This document shows positions 12,082 through 22,146 of a stretch of 64,000 bases of DNA, piece after piece. A program made the position numbers and the translations under genes. Source of the stretch: Symsagittifera roscoffensis (Eukaryota > Xenacoelomorpha > Acoela > Convolutidae); NCBI RefSeq assembly GCF_963678635.1, contig NC_087063.1:11506368-11570367 (forward strand), read 5' to 3'. Numbering within the stretch: the stretch's first letter is position 1; every line of letters starts with the position of its first letter. Below the pieces are notes generated by a model. It ran no database searches. It was not told the DNA's origin and worked only from the letters and a program-made list of their open reading frames with translations.

Positions 12082-15000
12082 CTGAAACAAAAACGTGGAA
12101 GCTAAATTTTTGTAAGTCTGATTTGGTAAGGACCTTAACATCGGATACTTTAAAAAAGTTTATATGATGACTTCGTTAAAGATTGAAGTCCATTAATCAA
12201 ATTTTTATGTTGCAATGCCAATTTTTGGCGCCGAATTTAATGGACTCCAAAAGTACACGGATTTTATTTTTTTTGAGATGAAACAGCAATACTTACACGC
12301 CATATAGATTCAAACCATCCCGAAAAATAAAGCAATTACGAAATGTTTGAAAAAAAAATTAACGCCCTCAAACTTTAACAGAAAAACGGGTCATATCTAC
12401 ACTGCCACACAACTAAAATTGTATGATTTTTTGTACGAGACAATGTAGTTTCTTTGTGAGACATTTTATCATTTTTAGCTATACTTTATAGTCTGTTTCG
12501 ACCACTTTTTTGAGTTGCCCTTTTAGTTTCATTTTGTTTAAATTACAGATCTTGTGCTAAATGATAATATTCTAACCCGTGCATCACTCAGCGGTTATGC
12601 TTATTATTATCCTTGATGTTATTGAATTGCTAATATAACTACTTATGAGTTTTTTACTGGAATTTTTTGTTGTTCTGAATTTCGAAGAAAGGATGGAATA
12701 TTTTTACTCGGGGTGGTTTGTTCTCCAGACAAATTTTGACTTTTTAAATACCAATTTTTGACGAAACTTACACCATTCGAAAGGTATTGTTTTCCTGATC
12801 TCAAATTTAAAAAGAATAATTCACATGTGATCATATTTCGTGACCATAAATTCCTGTTTGATTTATTAAACAGGTATTATGAAAACGTTTTTTTTTTTCC
12901 AGATGAGATCTGGTTTTTTTTTTTTTTTTTTTTTTTTTTTGAGACGCTTTTTCGAAAAATTCGCTTTCCCAAAAAACTACCCGTCCGTCAGATTCTCATA
13001 AGAGTGGTACCAATGGATTCAGTAGCGTTTCACCTACCTGCCTGCATGAAATTTAGGGCAATTTTTACCCTACCCTACCCCACCTCCTACGGTCTTAGAA
13101 AAGCTTCACAACTCGGTACTTTTTTCACATTTTTGCCCATTTTTTCGGAAATTTTCGATTTCCTCAAAAATTACCCGTCCAGATTTGGGATTAAGGGTTT
13201 AATCGATAGACCAGGTTGTAGGAAACTCCCATGCACAAGCGGCTGGTCGCTAATTTGCTTAGGGGAAGAGCTATAGACTTAGGAAAAGTCACTTTTTTGA
13301 CTTTTTTGGCCTTTTTTCAAATCTTTCCGATTTCCTCAAAAACTACCCGTCCAGATTTGGGATTAAGGGTTTAATCGATAGACCAGGTTGTAGGAACCCC
13401 CCCCCTACCCCTACACAAACGGCTCGTCCCTAATTTGTCTAGGGGAAGAGCTATACACTTAGGAATAGTCAGTTTTTCGGTTTTTAGGCCATTTTTTCAA
13501 ACTTTTTCGATTTCTTCAAAAACTACCCATCCAGATTTGGGATTAAGGGTTTAATCGATAGACCAGGTTGTAGGAAACTCCCCTGCCCAAGCGGCTGGTC
13601 CTTAATTTGTCTCGAAGGAAGATTTCAATGTTTCCATGATTTTTAAATTATTTACGTTATGTTAATCAATGATGGTCATTAATAGATTTGTAAAGACATG
13701 TTCAGTTTGTTGTTTTTCTCTACATCAGGTACATTCCTCACCGAATCCTGAGTGATCTCAATCTTCGAAGGAAGATTTCAATGTTTCCATGAATTTTAAA
13801 TTATTTACGTTATGTTAATCAATGATGGTCATTAATAGATTTGTGAAGACATGTTCAGTTTGTTGTTTTTCTCTACATCAGGTACGTTCCTCGCCGAATC
13901 CTGAGTGATTTCAATCTTCGAAGGAAGATTTCAATGTTTCCATGATTTTTAAATTATTTACGTTATGTTAATCATTGATGGTCATGAATAGATTTGTAAA
14001 GACATATTCAGTTTGTTGTTTTTCTCTACATCAGGTACATTTCTCACCAAATCCTGAGTGATTTCAATCTTCGAAGGAAGATTTCAATGTTTCCATGATT
14101 TTTAAATTATTTACGTTATGTTAATCATTGATGGTCATGAATAGATTTGTAAATACATATTCAGTTTGTTGTTTTTCTCTACATCAGGTACATTCCTCAC
14201 CGAATCCTGAGTGATTTCAATCTTCGAAGGAAGATTTCAATGTTTCCATGATTTTTAAATTACTTACGTTATGTTAGTCATTGATGGTCATGAATAGATT
14301 TGTAAAGGCATATTCAGTTTGTTGTTTTTCTCTACATCAGGTACATTCCTCACCGAATCCTGAGTGATTTCAATCTTCGAAGGAAGATTTCAATGTCTCC
14401 ATGATTTTAAAATTATTTACGTTATGTTAATCCTTGATGGTAATGAATAGATTTGTAAAGACATATTCAGTTTGTTGTTTTTCTCTACATCAGGTACATT
14501 CCTCACCGAATCCTGAGTGATTTCAATCTTCGAAGGAAGATTTCAATGTTTCCATGATTTTAAAATTATTTACGTTATGTTAATCCTTGATGGTAATGAA
14601 TAGATTTGTAAAGACATATTCAGTTTGTTGTTTTTCTCTAGATCAGGTACATTCCTCACCAAATCCTGAGTGATTTCAATTTTTCTCTACATTGATAATA
14701 TCATGAAAGTATCTGTTCTATGAAGTATTTGTTCTGTTCGATGAATCCCAAATTTCACTTAAGGCTCACTTAAGTATCATTGATGGTCATGTGCTTTTTG
14801 CACATTTTTCCAGTATGTTTGGATAGTGTTTAATGCCTTACGGCCAGTAACTTCCACTGGAATTTTATCATAACAATCAGAATTGATTCTATCGTGAGTT
14901 TGTTTGATCAACAACGACACAGAAACACCTTTTTCTTCTGGGATTTTCGTCGCAGGTGCTTTCTTGAATTCCACCATGTTGTCTTTGCCAGCAAGCATAC

Positions 15001-18000
15001 CCGCTATGTGCCCTTCTCACAACTGGGAAATTTCCGCTAATTATATGACTGATCAGAAACTTCCAGACTTTGAGTGTTGCATTTGTGAGAAGGGTGGGGA
15101 GCAAAGTGCATCCGGGTCCTCGTCCCGCTCCCTGGGCAGAATTGTATAACAATTCTGGCAGAGTGATGCACACAATTACCTTGCTACATTAGTTTACAAA
15201 ACTCATCCGAAATCAATCTGCGATTTCGCTAGCCTTACACCCCCCACCCACATTTTTTCAAACTCGTTTTTTCAATAAAACAAAAAGCGCTAGCTAATTC
15301 GATTTCATCAAAAATTTGTATAACGTTTTTTCTGAAAAAACCGAACAGGTCTCTCCAGCTTCCAGCTGGGCCCCTATTGTCTAGGGAAACACCTATGGAC
15401 TTGAAAAGTTCCCTCATGAAAACTTTTTACCAAAGCGTTACCAATGAATGCATAAGCTTCTCTTTCACTTTTTTTGCGTAGGAAGGGCGCTATCGACTTG
15501 AGAAACCTGAAATTTTAAAACAATTTTAAAATAATCAATATTAAAATAATCAAACAGGTCTCTCCAGCTTTCAGCTGGGCCCCTAGTTTATGGGGTTTTG
15601 AAATTATCAATTTGGGATAAAAAACGCTCGATATAATTCGCGCTATTTATGTGTAAGTGGAGATTTAATCTGTCTTAGAAACCACTCCAAATTACACGGA
15701 AGCATGCTATTTGACTTGCTCAATACTTTGCCCTATGCGAATAATATTATTTTGTTTTCGCTAGAATTTTAGCGAGAAAAAATCAAGGCCGTAATTAATG
15801 AATTTTGTGGTGAGCGAAGAACAGCGTGGTCGTAACTAATGAATTTTGTGGCGAACGAAGAACAGTGTGTGAGAAACGACGAAAAACAGAAAGACCGAAA
15901 TAAGGTTCAAAAGTTGTCACGCGCTGTTTTAAAAATGATTTAATAATGTTTTCATTTTGCGTATTTTATGACATTAAATTTTGCTTTTATATACCGAAGT
16001 TTATGTCAGTTAAACATTCTTTGTTGACTTGTAATTTCCGATAATTACGGTTAATTTACGTATAAGATGAACTGTTGTCAATCAACCAGCTACTCGAAAC
16101 CGATCTACCTCAGAACCGAAAGGAGGCAGAAATACTCTATACTTTACATTGTGTGTGGATGGATGGTTTTCAAAACAAAAAAAATTCAAAAAAATTATCA
16201 GTTTTTATTAAAGCGAGCACTTACGCCATAAACCTTTAAGCGCAATCTTAACATTTAGGTCTTTGCACTGATACGAGCAGTTTTGTTCACGATTATTGTT
16301 CCGACTTCTGTAATGAAAATATCTGAATATTTGTGCTCGGGGTAGTTTTTTTTCTTCAAACAAAATTTGACTTAACTAGCCATTTTTTATGGATTTTTTA
16401 TATCATTAAAAAAATTTTGTTTTCCTGCGCTTAAATTTAAAAATATAATTCACCTGTGATCATTTTCCGTAAAGTTATGGGGGTATTTACGGGCATGCAG
16501 ATGCTTAATTGTTCTTAGAAATCGTTCAAAATTGATTGAAGGAAGCTTGTTTGCCATAATTGATTTGTTACTAGGAGCAAAACATATCACTTTGTATTTT
16601 ATATTGCTTGTGGGGGGATGATTTTTACAAAAAATCTCATATTACAAAAATCATTTTGTTTCATTACATTTAATTTTTTCATGTTATTACTTCTCCATAG
16701 ACTTTAAAAGGCAGTCTAAACATTCAAGGCTTGGCCTTGATACCAGCAGTCTTGTTAAAGTTTCGTATGTAAGCAGTTCATAAACATTTTTTATTTTCAT
16801 CTCGTTAATTTTACTTCTTCCAACTTTCATTTCTGATGATAATTCCGTTAATAAATTTTCTGCCTGGTGTTCTTGAACAATATATCTAGATTTGTTTTCG
16901 AAGTGCTGCCATAAAGAATCACTTAAAATTGATAAATTGGGTGTATACAGTTTTTTGTGCACTCAACGCACTTAATTTTTATTTTTTAGATATGTTCAAT
17001 GAAACTTTATTTTTTATAAAACCAAAGGGGGGGGGTTGTTCAAATGATCTTTTAATAGCAAAATTGAAAAATCTTCTGATCCGAAGCAATTAACTGATTT
17101 TGGCTTTTTTACTCAATCTGCTGAAGTTTTTTGGCTCTATGTTATATCTTCTATTCAATCAATTTATTTTGAAATTGAAATCCTTTGAGTTTTTTGGCAA
17201 TAACTTACCGTGACATGAGTCCGGTTTGATAGTGTACCCTTCACAAATAGGCTCTTTCGCTTTCCTCTCGACCTCCATCTGATCTCTGGCCAGCTGAAGA
17301 CTCCTTCTCTCGTTAGGAGAAGCCCCGTTCTCCAGGGATAGCAGATCGAACATAGATTGGGGTATTTTGACCACAAAGTTACTGGACACATCTTTGGATT
17401 CGCCAGTACAAAATGCAACTGCTAGCTCGCTGTCTGAAATTTTTGCTTTAACAATTTTTGCCTCTCTGTAGAAAAATTTGCCTACAGCGCAGAAAATTTG
17501 GGGGAAAAGCGTCTTTATAGTGTTTGGAAAAGCTCTAATAATCAATTTGGTCGGCATAAAAAAATATTGTTTTTCTGTAAAATTTGAAGGGTAACTTCTC
17601 TAAAAGGCCTACCGTTTTGGCAGTCAAAACTATTTCGCATGTCTTCCCCCTCTATAACAGTTCCTGCCACAAATTTCCCCTTTCTGGAGCCCCCGACTGA
17701 TGCGAGTACTCTGTCCCCCTCTCTGACTGGGTTCCGGATGCCGTCCTCGAAGTTGACAATATCCTTCAGAGATATCTCCTCTATTTGAGGCTGCTCACTT
17801 TTTGGATCCGGGAACTCCACGTAAAATCTGGAGATGTTCAGCGACTGTGAACAACAAGAAAGATTTTTCACTTGACTTATTATAGCAGTTTTTGTTTTTC
17901 TGAGAAAAATGCACTGAAAAATCATGAATTCCACTATTGGCAATGAACTGTCCCTGAATCAGCGCTGATTTTTGGAGCAGCCTTCGTCACCGTGTATTGT

Positions 18001-20823
18001 CGATGAGTCAGTGCTGCAAATTTCATAAACTAATCAACGCTGTTCCACTTTATCTGATCGGCGTCACTTTATCCGTGATCAGTACATTTGCAGCTGTGAT
18101 TCATTGCATAATGCTGAATCAGGAACTGTTATCCCTGCGAAGTCAGCCCGCGCTGATTAACAAACTAACCATGTCTACAAAGTGATTACCAAATATGTCA
18201 TACGATGACGCAACTCAAAATTATATCTCTGAGTGATAAATATAGCTGTGCCATATCCTCTTGACCACGTATGGCTCAAGAATTTTCATGCCAGCTAATT
18301 GGTAATTATAACTGATGTCTTCTTGTAAAAAGACCTGCCCGGGTCGAAGTTTGCGATTTATGCTTCGACCGAGGCGGGTCGAACATATGTCAGAGTTCGA
18401 CCGATAATCCATTGTCGAGAAGGCACTATAGTCGAACTCGCAGTCGAAACATAAAGTCGAGTCAGTCGAAATAAAGTCGAACTCAAACAAAGTTTCACCA
18501 AGAATTTGATTTTATTGTCGGATTTTTTCGCTTGCAAAACTGTAAAACAATTGCAGTAGGCAAAACAACCTAGTTTACATGTACTTTTAAAGTACAGTTA
18601 GCTACAACAGCGTATTTTCTGGTCATATACAGGACCGCCACGAAAAACCATGGTGATAATAAAGATACAGTGTTAGGGTAATTCATGGCTATGTAATTTA
18701 GCGTTGACAGCTTTGGAAATATTTTTGCAGAAGGACTTTTTATTGATTTTTCCAAAAAAGGAATCACTAACCCTTTCGGCAACAGTCCCCAAATAGTGGA
18801 ACCCGTCCGCATTTCTTCTGGCTAATACCTCTCGTCCTATCAGTAGACTGGCAGCTCCCTCCGAGGGAACATCTGGCATCTGTAAATGTCTCTTTTTCAT
18901 AGTCCTCCAGGTGGGAATGTGAGCACAATTGGACATTGATGGACAGACATGACAACCAGTACTAAAAAACAAGTCCCGTTTTTTCTATAGCGTTAATTTT
19001 CTCTAATTGATTTCTTTATAATCAAAAAACTTATTGCGCAAAATTTAATTCTTAAAATTTAAAAAGCAGTGAGATCGTGAGAGCAGTCTCTTTCATTTTC
19101 AGCAGCCAAGAAGTTTTTCGCGTTAATTTCTTAAGTCAGCCATTTCGAGCTTTTCTAATTCTGCCGAACCCCATAATAACTATGTGTGTCTATACATTGT
19201 TTAGCAGTACGCCTGCTTTTTTCATTACATTATTATTTTTTAGTTTTTGCTTTTGTTTGCAACAATCAGTATGATCAAAATAATAGATGCTAATTGCAGC
19301 AATCGGCTACAACTTATAGTGAGTTTTTATAAAAAGTGAAAGAAATCGGAGCTGATTGCTGTGATCAACAATTTTTGTACCTCTCTGTCATCAGAAAAGT
19401 AGTCCCATCTAAATTATCTCCGACTCCGTTTTCGACAAAGTTTCTGCCACTTTCGGTTCTCTTCTGATCATACCTTGACTCTCGCACCAAAGTGACGTCA
19501 TCAAAAAATTTTCCGCTCGCGTCGATTTTGACCTTTCGAAGCACGGACCCGGTAGCCTGCGTTAGCTTCCTTAAAAACGACTCGCATTCTGCGTCCTGAT
19601 TGGTCAACTTTCTAGTCTCATCGTTCGGATCTGGAGGCGTTTGCACGAGTATTGTGTGCACTGGTCGTCCTTTGGCTGCGACTGTGATTCGGGCGAGAGT
19701 GTCGGGTAAATTTCGGTCTGCGGGTAAGGAGTCTGTTATAAGCACGACCTACAGGATACAAGAATCCTTTCCAAGACAGCATAGAAAACATTAGTTTTCA
19801 ACAAGTCAACTAGAACTGCTAGTGAATTTACAATACAGGGATCCGAACTTTTTTGTCGTTTACCATTTTCTTCTAAGCGTCTGAGGCTCTCAAAAACGTT
19901 GCAAGAGCTTTCTGACAACTTTTCTGGAAAAAATAAAATTCGATATGAGCTCGAATGATAAAAAAACTGATTTAGTGCACACGCACTAAACCGAAGTGGA
20001 AAAACAAAACTTTGTACCTCGTCTATTTGGCTGTCCTTCAGTGCAAACATGAGACTGGGCAGGAAATAGGATGGACCCGACTTGACCTTGAGGTTCTGTT
20101 TCACCCACTGGGCGCACACCATCACGCTCTCCCGAGTGAGATGGACCCCTTCGTCACTCCACGGAAACAGGACATCCGAGAAGGCGATCACGTTGAACTT
20201 AGAGGCACGAAAGGCTTTCGGTTTTTTGGCCGAGTTGTTGTTGTTGTGGTTGAGATGATGGTTCTGCTCTACGAAGTGGATTCTTCTCACGTTTTCTATG
20301 TCAGCTCTATAGATAAATTAAGTTCTTTTACTTTTATCAAAGAGATTTTTATAACATTTGAGTTAATTGGGGGGATTTTTTTAATGGATGTATATTCATT
20401 TTTAGAATATTTTATTGAGTAAAAAAGTAATGTAAAAACACCCGATTGGCTTTTTAATGAAATGGATGAAAACTTAATCATGAATCTCTGAAAGATTGAT
20501 CATTACTTGCATATAATTTCTGATCATGAATTCGGATCTAACTATTCAAAACGTGGATGCTGCAGCAAGGTTAAAGATATTGGCGAATATGATGAAATGA
20601 AAAAACAAAAACACAATGCTTTTTTCATTACTATGGAGCCTGCTTACCTGTTGATTAGGTGATCAACCAGGTGTTTTCTGACGAGGTCATGTCCCAGATA
20701 CATACTTCCAGACACGTCCAGAAGGTAACATACATTGATTGATTGGGAAGCTAGGGAGTCCAATTTGATCACACCTTCGAACAGGGAATCGGCCGAATGT
20801 TTGTGAAACGTCGGATAAACCAT
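6669..20823 (-). CDS. VWA-domain protein with Tudor-like (DUF4537-like) segments, 12 exons
   Basis: Exons, minus strand: 20823-20648, 20306-20018, 19748-19381, 18961-18772, 17844-17613, 17433-17209, 12081-11918, 11381-11117, 9231-9070, 8671-8339, 7185-7091, 6848-6669. All phases join without a stop, giving 892 residues ending in NLDKFS. The ATG at 20823 is the first in-frame ATG after an in-frame TAA. Layout: VWA domain from about residue 30 (MIDAS D36-x-S38-x-S40 in LLDVSGSM), two Tudor-like strand-rich segments (about 300-420), then a low-complexity Cys- and Tyr-rich tail. All introns are GT-AG except the ninth (GC). The link between exons 6 and 7 across a 5.1-kb intron is my inference from matching phase and strand; if wrong, this is two genes. 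VWA plus DUF4537 resembles the VWA3/C11orf16-like group; the function is not established. Confidence 0.75.
7345..7530 (+). repeat. Dispersed repeat, copy 2 (pairs with 4850-5075)
   Basis: Second copy of the repeat described at 4850-5075, same orientation, with matching words tgtggtttgact, cagcaaaagtgtgaagatca and ctattgatccagttttctca. It sits in the intron between exons 10 and 11 of the VWA gene, just left of the MULE fragment, and may be part of the same transposon debris. Confidence 0.55.
7787..8206 (+). pseudogene. MULE (MuDR-like) transposase fragment
   Basis: An open frame of 139 codons antisense to the host gene, inside its intron 10. It contains LLDFEGAALNAFSTHVFG, then VPLKGCYFHLAQAFNRKF, then the hydrophobic LALSFVLVELVDLPFDEV. 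This order, an Asp-Phe-Glu block, a C-x2-H (CYFH) block and a helical stretch of the type LALAFLPPDEV, matches the MULE/Mutator DDE transposase core. The later GETIGRNSREPFCFGFFKEM resembles the family's downstream G-R-x-R-x-P-x-F region. The frame starts after a TGA at 7784 with no proper start, and the N-terminal catalytic region and zinc finger are missing, so it is a truncated relic. The family call is made by eye. Confidence 0.7.
9785..9969. mobile_element. Fold-back/MITE-like element with imperfect terminal inverted repeats
   Basis: The left end CGGATTTAGGGAAGGGGCGG (9785-9804, continuing GGGGCG to 9810) is matched in inverse orientation by the right end (9938-9969), which finishes CCCTAGATCCG. 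The GC-rich ends flank an AT-rich centre with tggtcgaccttaaaaaaagg. A truncated copy of the right half is at about 21655-21750. No transposase is encoded, so it is non-autonomous. It lies in intron 8 of the VWA gene. Confidence 0.55.
10709..10912 (-). mobile_element. tRNA-derived SINE candidate
   Basis: On the minus strand the head reads TAGAATAGTGGTAAGGCG (A-box-like, from 10909 down), then a small hairpin GTTCCTTTTGGAAT in anticodon-arm position. A B box, GTATTCGATCCC, ends near 10853. A unique body follows, then a run of A-rich sequence (AAAAAAACGTCCTTGAGTCG, then AAAAAAAA) as a plausible tail at about 10710-10740. The order pol III head, body, A-rich tail is that of tRNA-derived SINEs. 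It lies in intron 8 of the VWA gene, in the same orientation as the gene. Confidence 0.5.
12690..12850. repeat. Dispersed repeat, copy 1 (pairs with 16335-16480)
   Basis: The words ctcggggtggtttgttctcc, caaattttgac, ttgttttcctg, ctcaaatttaaaaa and taattcacatgtgatcat occur in the same order at 16335-16480 (ctcggggtagtttttttt and so on). This is a diverged interspersed repeat in intron 6 of the VWA gene. Confidence 0.55.
12900..13620 (+). repeat. Poly-T tract and three-copy tandem repeat (172-180 bp)
   Basis: A run of about 28 T (12913-12940) precedes a tandem repeat. The landmark gatttcctcaaaaactaccc starts at 13157, 13329 and 13509, giving periods of 172 and 180 bp. Each copy also carries gggattaagggtttaatcga and an aagcggctggtc-like word. 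The third copy is cut at 13611, where the 153-bp satellite starts. A partial older copy (cccaaaaaactacccgtccg) is at about 12965. Related sequence recurs at 15340-15600. Confidence 0.75.
13612..14690 (+). repeat. 153-bp satellite, seven copies
   Basis: Each unit begins tcgaaggaagatttcaatgt. Starts are at 13612, 13765, 13918, 14071, 14224, 14377 and 14530: exactly 153 bp every time, with no indels. The last two units share ccatgattttaaaattattt and tccttgatggtaatg, unlike the earlier ones, so the array grew by recent local duplication. The array ends in a diverged tail (tttcaatttttctctacatt). It has no open frame and lies in the 5.1-kb intron 6 of the VWA gene. Confidence 0.9.
14777..15013 (-). 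other. Unassigned open frame of about 78 codons, exon-like or transposon relic
   Basis: Minus-strand frame ending with a TGA at 14777. It contains VEFKKAPATKIPEEKGVSVS, then INSDCYDKIPVEVTGRKALN, then TIQTYWKNVQKAHDH. The spacing of aromatic and basic residues (K-A-L-x-T-x-x-x-Y-W-K-N) loosely recalls a Myb/SANT-like DNA-binding domain found in some transposons, but the match is weak. No matching splice phase for the VWA gene was found. Function unknown. Confidence 0.25.
15340..15600 (+). repeat. Two copies of a repeat related to the 13.2-13.6 kb tandem
   Basis: The sequence aacaggtctctccagcttyc followed by agctgggcccct occurs at about 15345 and 15553. The body between (cttgaaaagttccctcatga, ccaatgaatgcataagcttc) resembles the spacer of the 172-180-bp tandem. 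It is part of the repeat debris in VWA intron 6. Confidence 0.5.
16335..16480. repeat. Dispersed repeat, copy 2 (pairs with 12690-12850)
   Basis: Same ordered words as the copy at 12690-12850. Next to it, 16230-16300 and 16690-16775 also resemble each other (gatacgagcagttttgtt / gataccagcagtcttgtt), so a short segment of this region is itself duplicated. Confidence 0.5.
16687..16962 (-). other. Unassigned 91-codon open frame
   Basis: Minus-strand frame with DSLWQHFENKSRYIVQEHQA, NLLTELSSEMKVGRSKINEM and a C-terminus LECLDCLLKSMEK before TAA. It looks more protein-like than its AT-rich surroundings, and its 3' part has a degenerate second copy near 16230-16300. This suggests a transposon relic rather than a VWA exon. 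I do not recognise the family. Confidence 0.25.
17209..18961 (-). CDS. Exons 4-6 of the VWA gene: two Tudor-like segments
   Basis: Exon 4 (18961-18772) contains LLIGREVLARRNADGFHYLG followed by TVAER. Exon 5 (17844-17613) contains VREGDRVLASVGGSRKGKFV followed by AGTVIEG. Each has the pattern of a small barrel entry (G-x-x-V-L-A ... G-x-Y/F-x-x-G-T-V), typical of the DUF4537/Tudor-like family. Exon 6 (17433-17209) encodes a polar, charged stretch (SNFVVKIPQSMFDLL, then ERRSLQLARDQMEVERKAKE), probably helical. It ends in SCH plus one base of a Gly codon at a strong donor (CACG|GTAAGT). The next exon that fits in phase and strand starts at 12081. Confidence 0.75.
19381..20823 (-). CDS. VWA-coding exons 1-3 of the VWA/Tudor-like gene
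   Basis: Exon 1 (20823-20648, only 58 codons) carries the metal-ion-dependent adhesion site in INVCYLLDVSGSMYLGHDLV. Exon 2 (20306-20018) covers the central fold with FNVIAFSDVLFPW and PSYFLPSLMFALK. Exon 3 (19748-19381) opens with VVLITDS, the conserved late MIDAS strand that supplies an aspartate (D161). All three metal-site segments are present, so the domain may bind Mg2+. Donors are AACAG|GTAAGC, GACGAG|GTACAA and AGAG|GTACAA. VWA domains mediate protein-protein contacts; the partner here is unknown. There is no signal peptide at the start, which argues for an intracellular protein. Confidence 0.85.
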
Positions 20824-21808
20824 GATTTCATAAAAACAATGATCACTTATGCAATAATGGAATTCGTCAATTTAAAAAACCTCACACACCGAGTTCCATT
20901 GGCCCTAAGTTTTGAATTTCTGGTATTCTTTTGTTCGAGCAATTTGTGTTCCTTCCTTGTTAAAAAATTCAGCCTGATTCAGACCAGCAATTGAGAAGAC
21001 AAGGCACAGTTTGTATACGCTCAATGCAATTTTTTGTAAAAACTGAAAGATTTGTGGAATATAGATTTTTTGAGCGTGTTAAAATAAAACGCACGTTTGG
21101 TAGTTTTTGTGCATGGTAATTTATGGTCAGTTAGCTGACGGTACACACTTAGTACCGATGTAAGATGTAACCACGTATGGTCAATATACCATCAAAACAC
21201 CGCGCATGACTTTTTGCGTTTCTTTAACTATAAATCAGAGTCTTCAGCTGTCAGTTGAGTTACGCGCGCAGTCAAAAACATTTTCGGGGTGTTTAGATTT
21301 CGAACTATTTTTCTAAAAGATTTGTCTTGAATGCCGGTCAAGCTCAGCTTTTGACGATAACTTATAAACTCAATTCTCAAGTTGTTTTTAGCAAAGCTGC
21401 ATCGGAGAAAAAATTGTTTGGTTTGGTCATCTTGAAATTCGGAACTGAAGCCGAACTGAGAGCATCTAGAAAATTAAAAACATCTTAAAATTAGCGAATA
21501 CTAAAATTGCTATAGCCGATATGTAATTTTTTGGACGATATTTTCCAAAAATGCTCAAAAACGGCCTTGTTTATCCCGTTTTTTTCTTCAAAAACTTGCC
21601 GAAAATTTTTTCAAATAGGGTTTTATGCTGTATCGAGAGAGCGGGAATTTCGAGTTAGTCGACCTGAAAAGATCCAATATTTTCTGGATTTTTTTTTTTG
21701 AAAATCCGCTCTTCTCAAGAAAACGCTAGATTCGCCCCCGTATCAACTTATTTTTTATGTGACCATTAATCAATCTATTCATCGATCTGTCTTTCTGACT
21801 TTTTATCT
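20824..21808. other. Upstream flank of the VWA gene; partial fold-back copy
   Basis: This presumably holds the promoter of the minus-strand VWA gene, but no TATA box or initiator can be assigned with confidence. A truncated copy of the 9785-9969 fold-back element (gatttttttttttgaaaatc, then ctcaagaaaacgctagattcg) lies at about 21655-21750. Otherwise nothing recognisable. Confidence 0.4.
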
Positions 21809-22146
21809 ACCTAGCTTTTTTGCTTTAACCTTTTAGCTTCACTTTTTGTTTATCTACTTGCCTATCTGTTTATCTAACTAGTTACGGATTTAAATATTTT
21901 AAAATCTTTCGATCAATCTAATTTTTATCTATTTATTTTTCTGTTTATTGAAAAAATTCTAGTTTTTAGAAGAAGACCAAAATTGCTCAGATCACATTTT
22001 GGGTCTTTAAATTTCTTTTGAGATAAATGCCTTCTAAATTACGATAAAAAGAGTTCATTCGCGAAATAAACTAAGAATAGAGTTGAGTTTTTACCAAGGT
22101 CTTAGTACTTTAATTAAAGAATTCATCGGAACAGTCAACCTATTTT
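21809..22146 (-). repeat. Candidate 3' LTR of the 22-27 kb Ty3/gypsy relic
   Basis: Direct-repeat partner of 26693-27076. Both begin acctagct, share ctacttgcctatctgtttat, gggtctttaa and agagttcattcgcgaa, and end cagtcaMcctatttt. Identity is far from complete, so the insertion is old. The two copies flank gag-pol remains in the right orientation for LTRs. Confidence 0.5.

Noticed and set aside
12285-12350. Candidate upstream exon for exon 7 with a fine donor (GTAAGTATT on the minus strand)
   Set aside because: The only ATG-containing frame would create a TGA at the junction, and other frames have the wrong phase. Exon 6 at 17209 fits without a stop.
12758-13276. A 172-codon + strand open frame rich in Phe
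   Set aside because: It runs through the poly-T tract and the 172-180-bp tandem repeat. The Phe run is just translated poly-T, with no domain and no splice logic.
14777-16962. Treating the minus-strand frames at 14777-15013 and 16687-16962 as VWA exons
   Set aside because: Neither has an acceptor and donor in a phase that joins exon 6 to exon 7, and the second is partly duplicated nearby as repeat debris.
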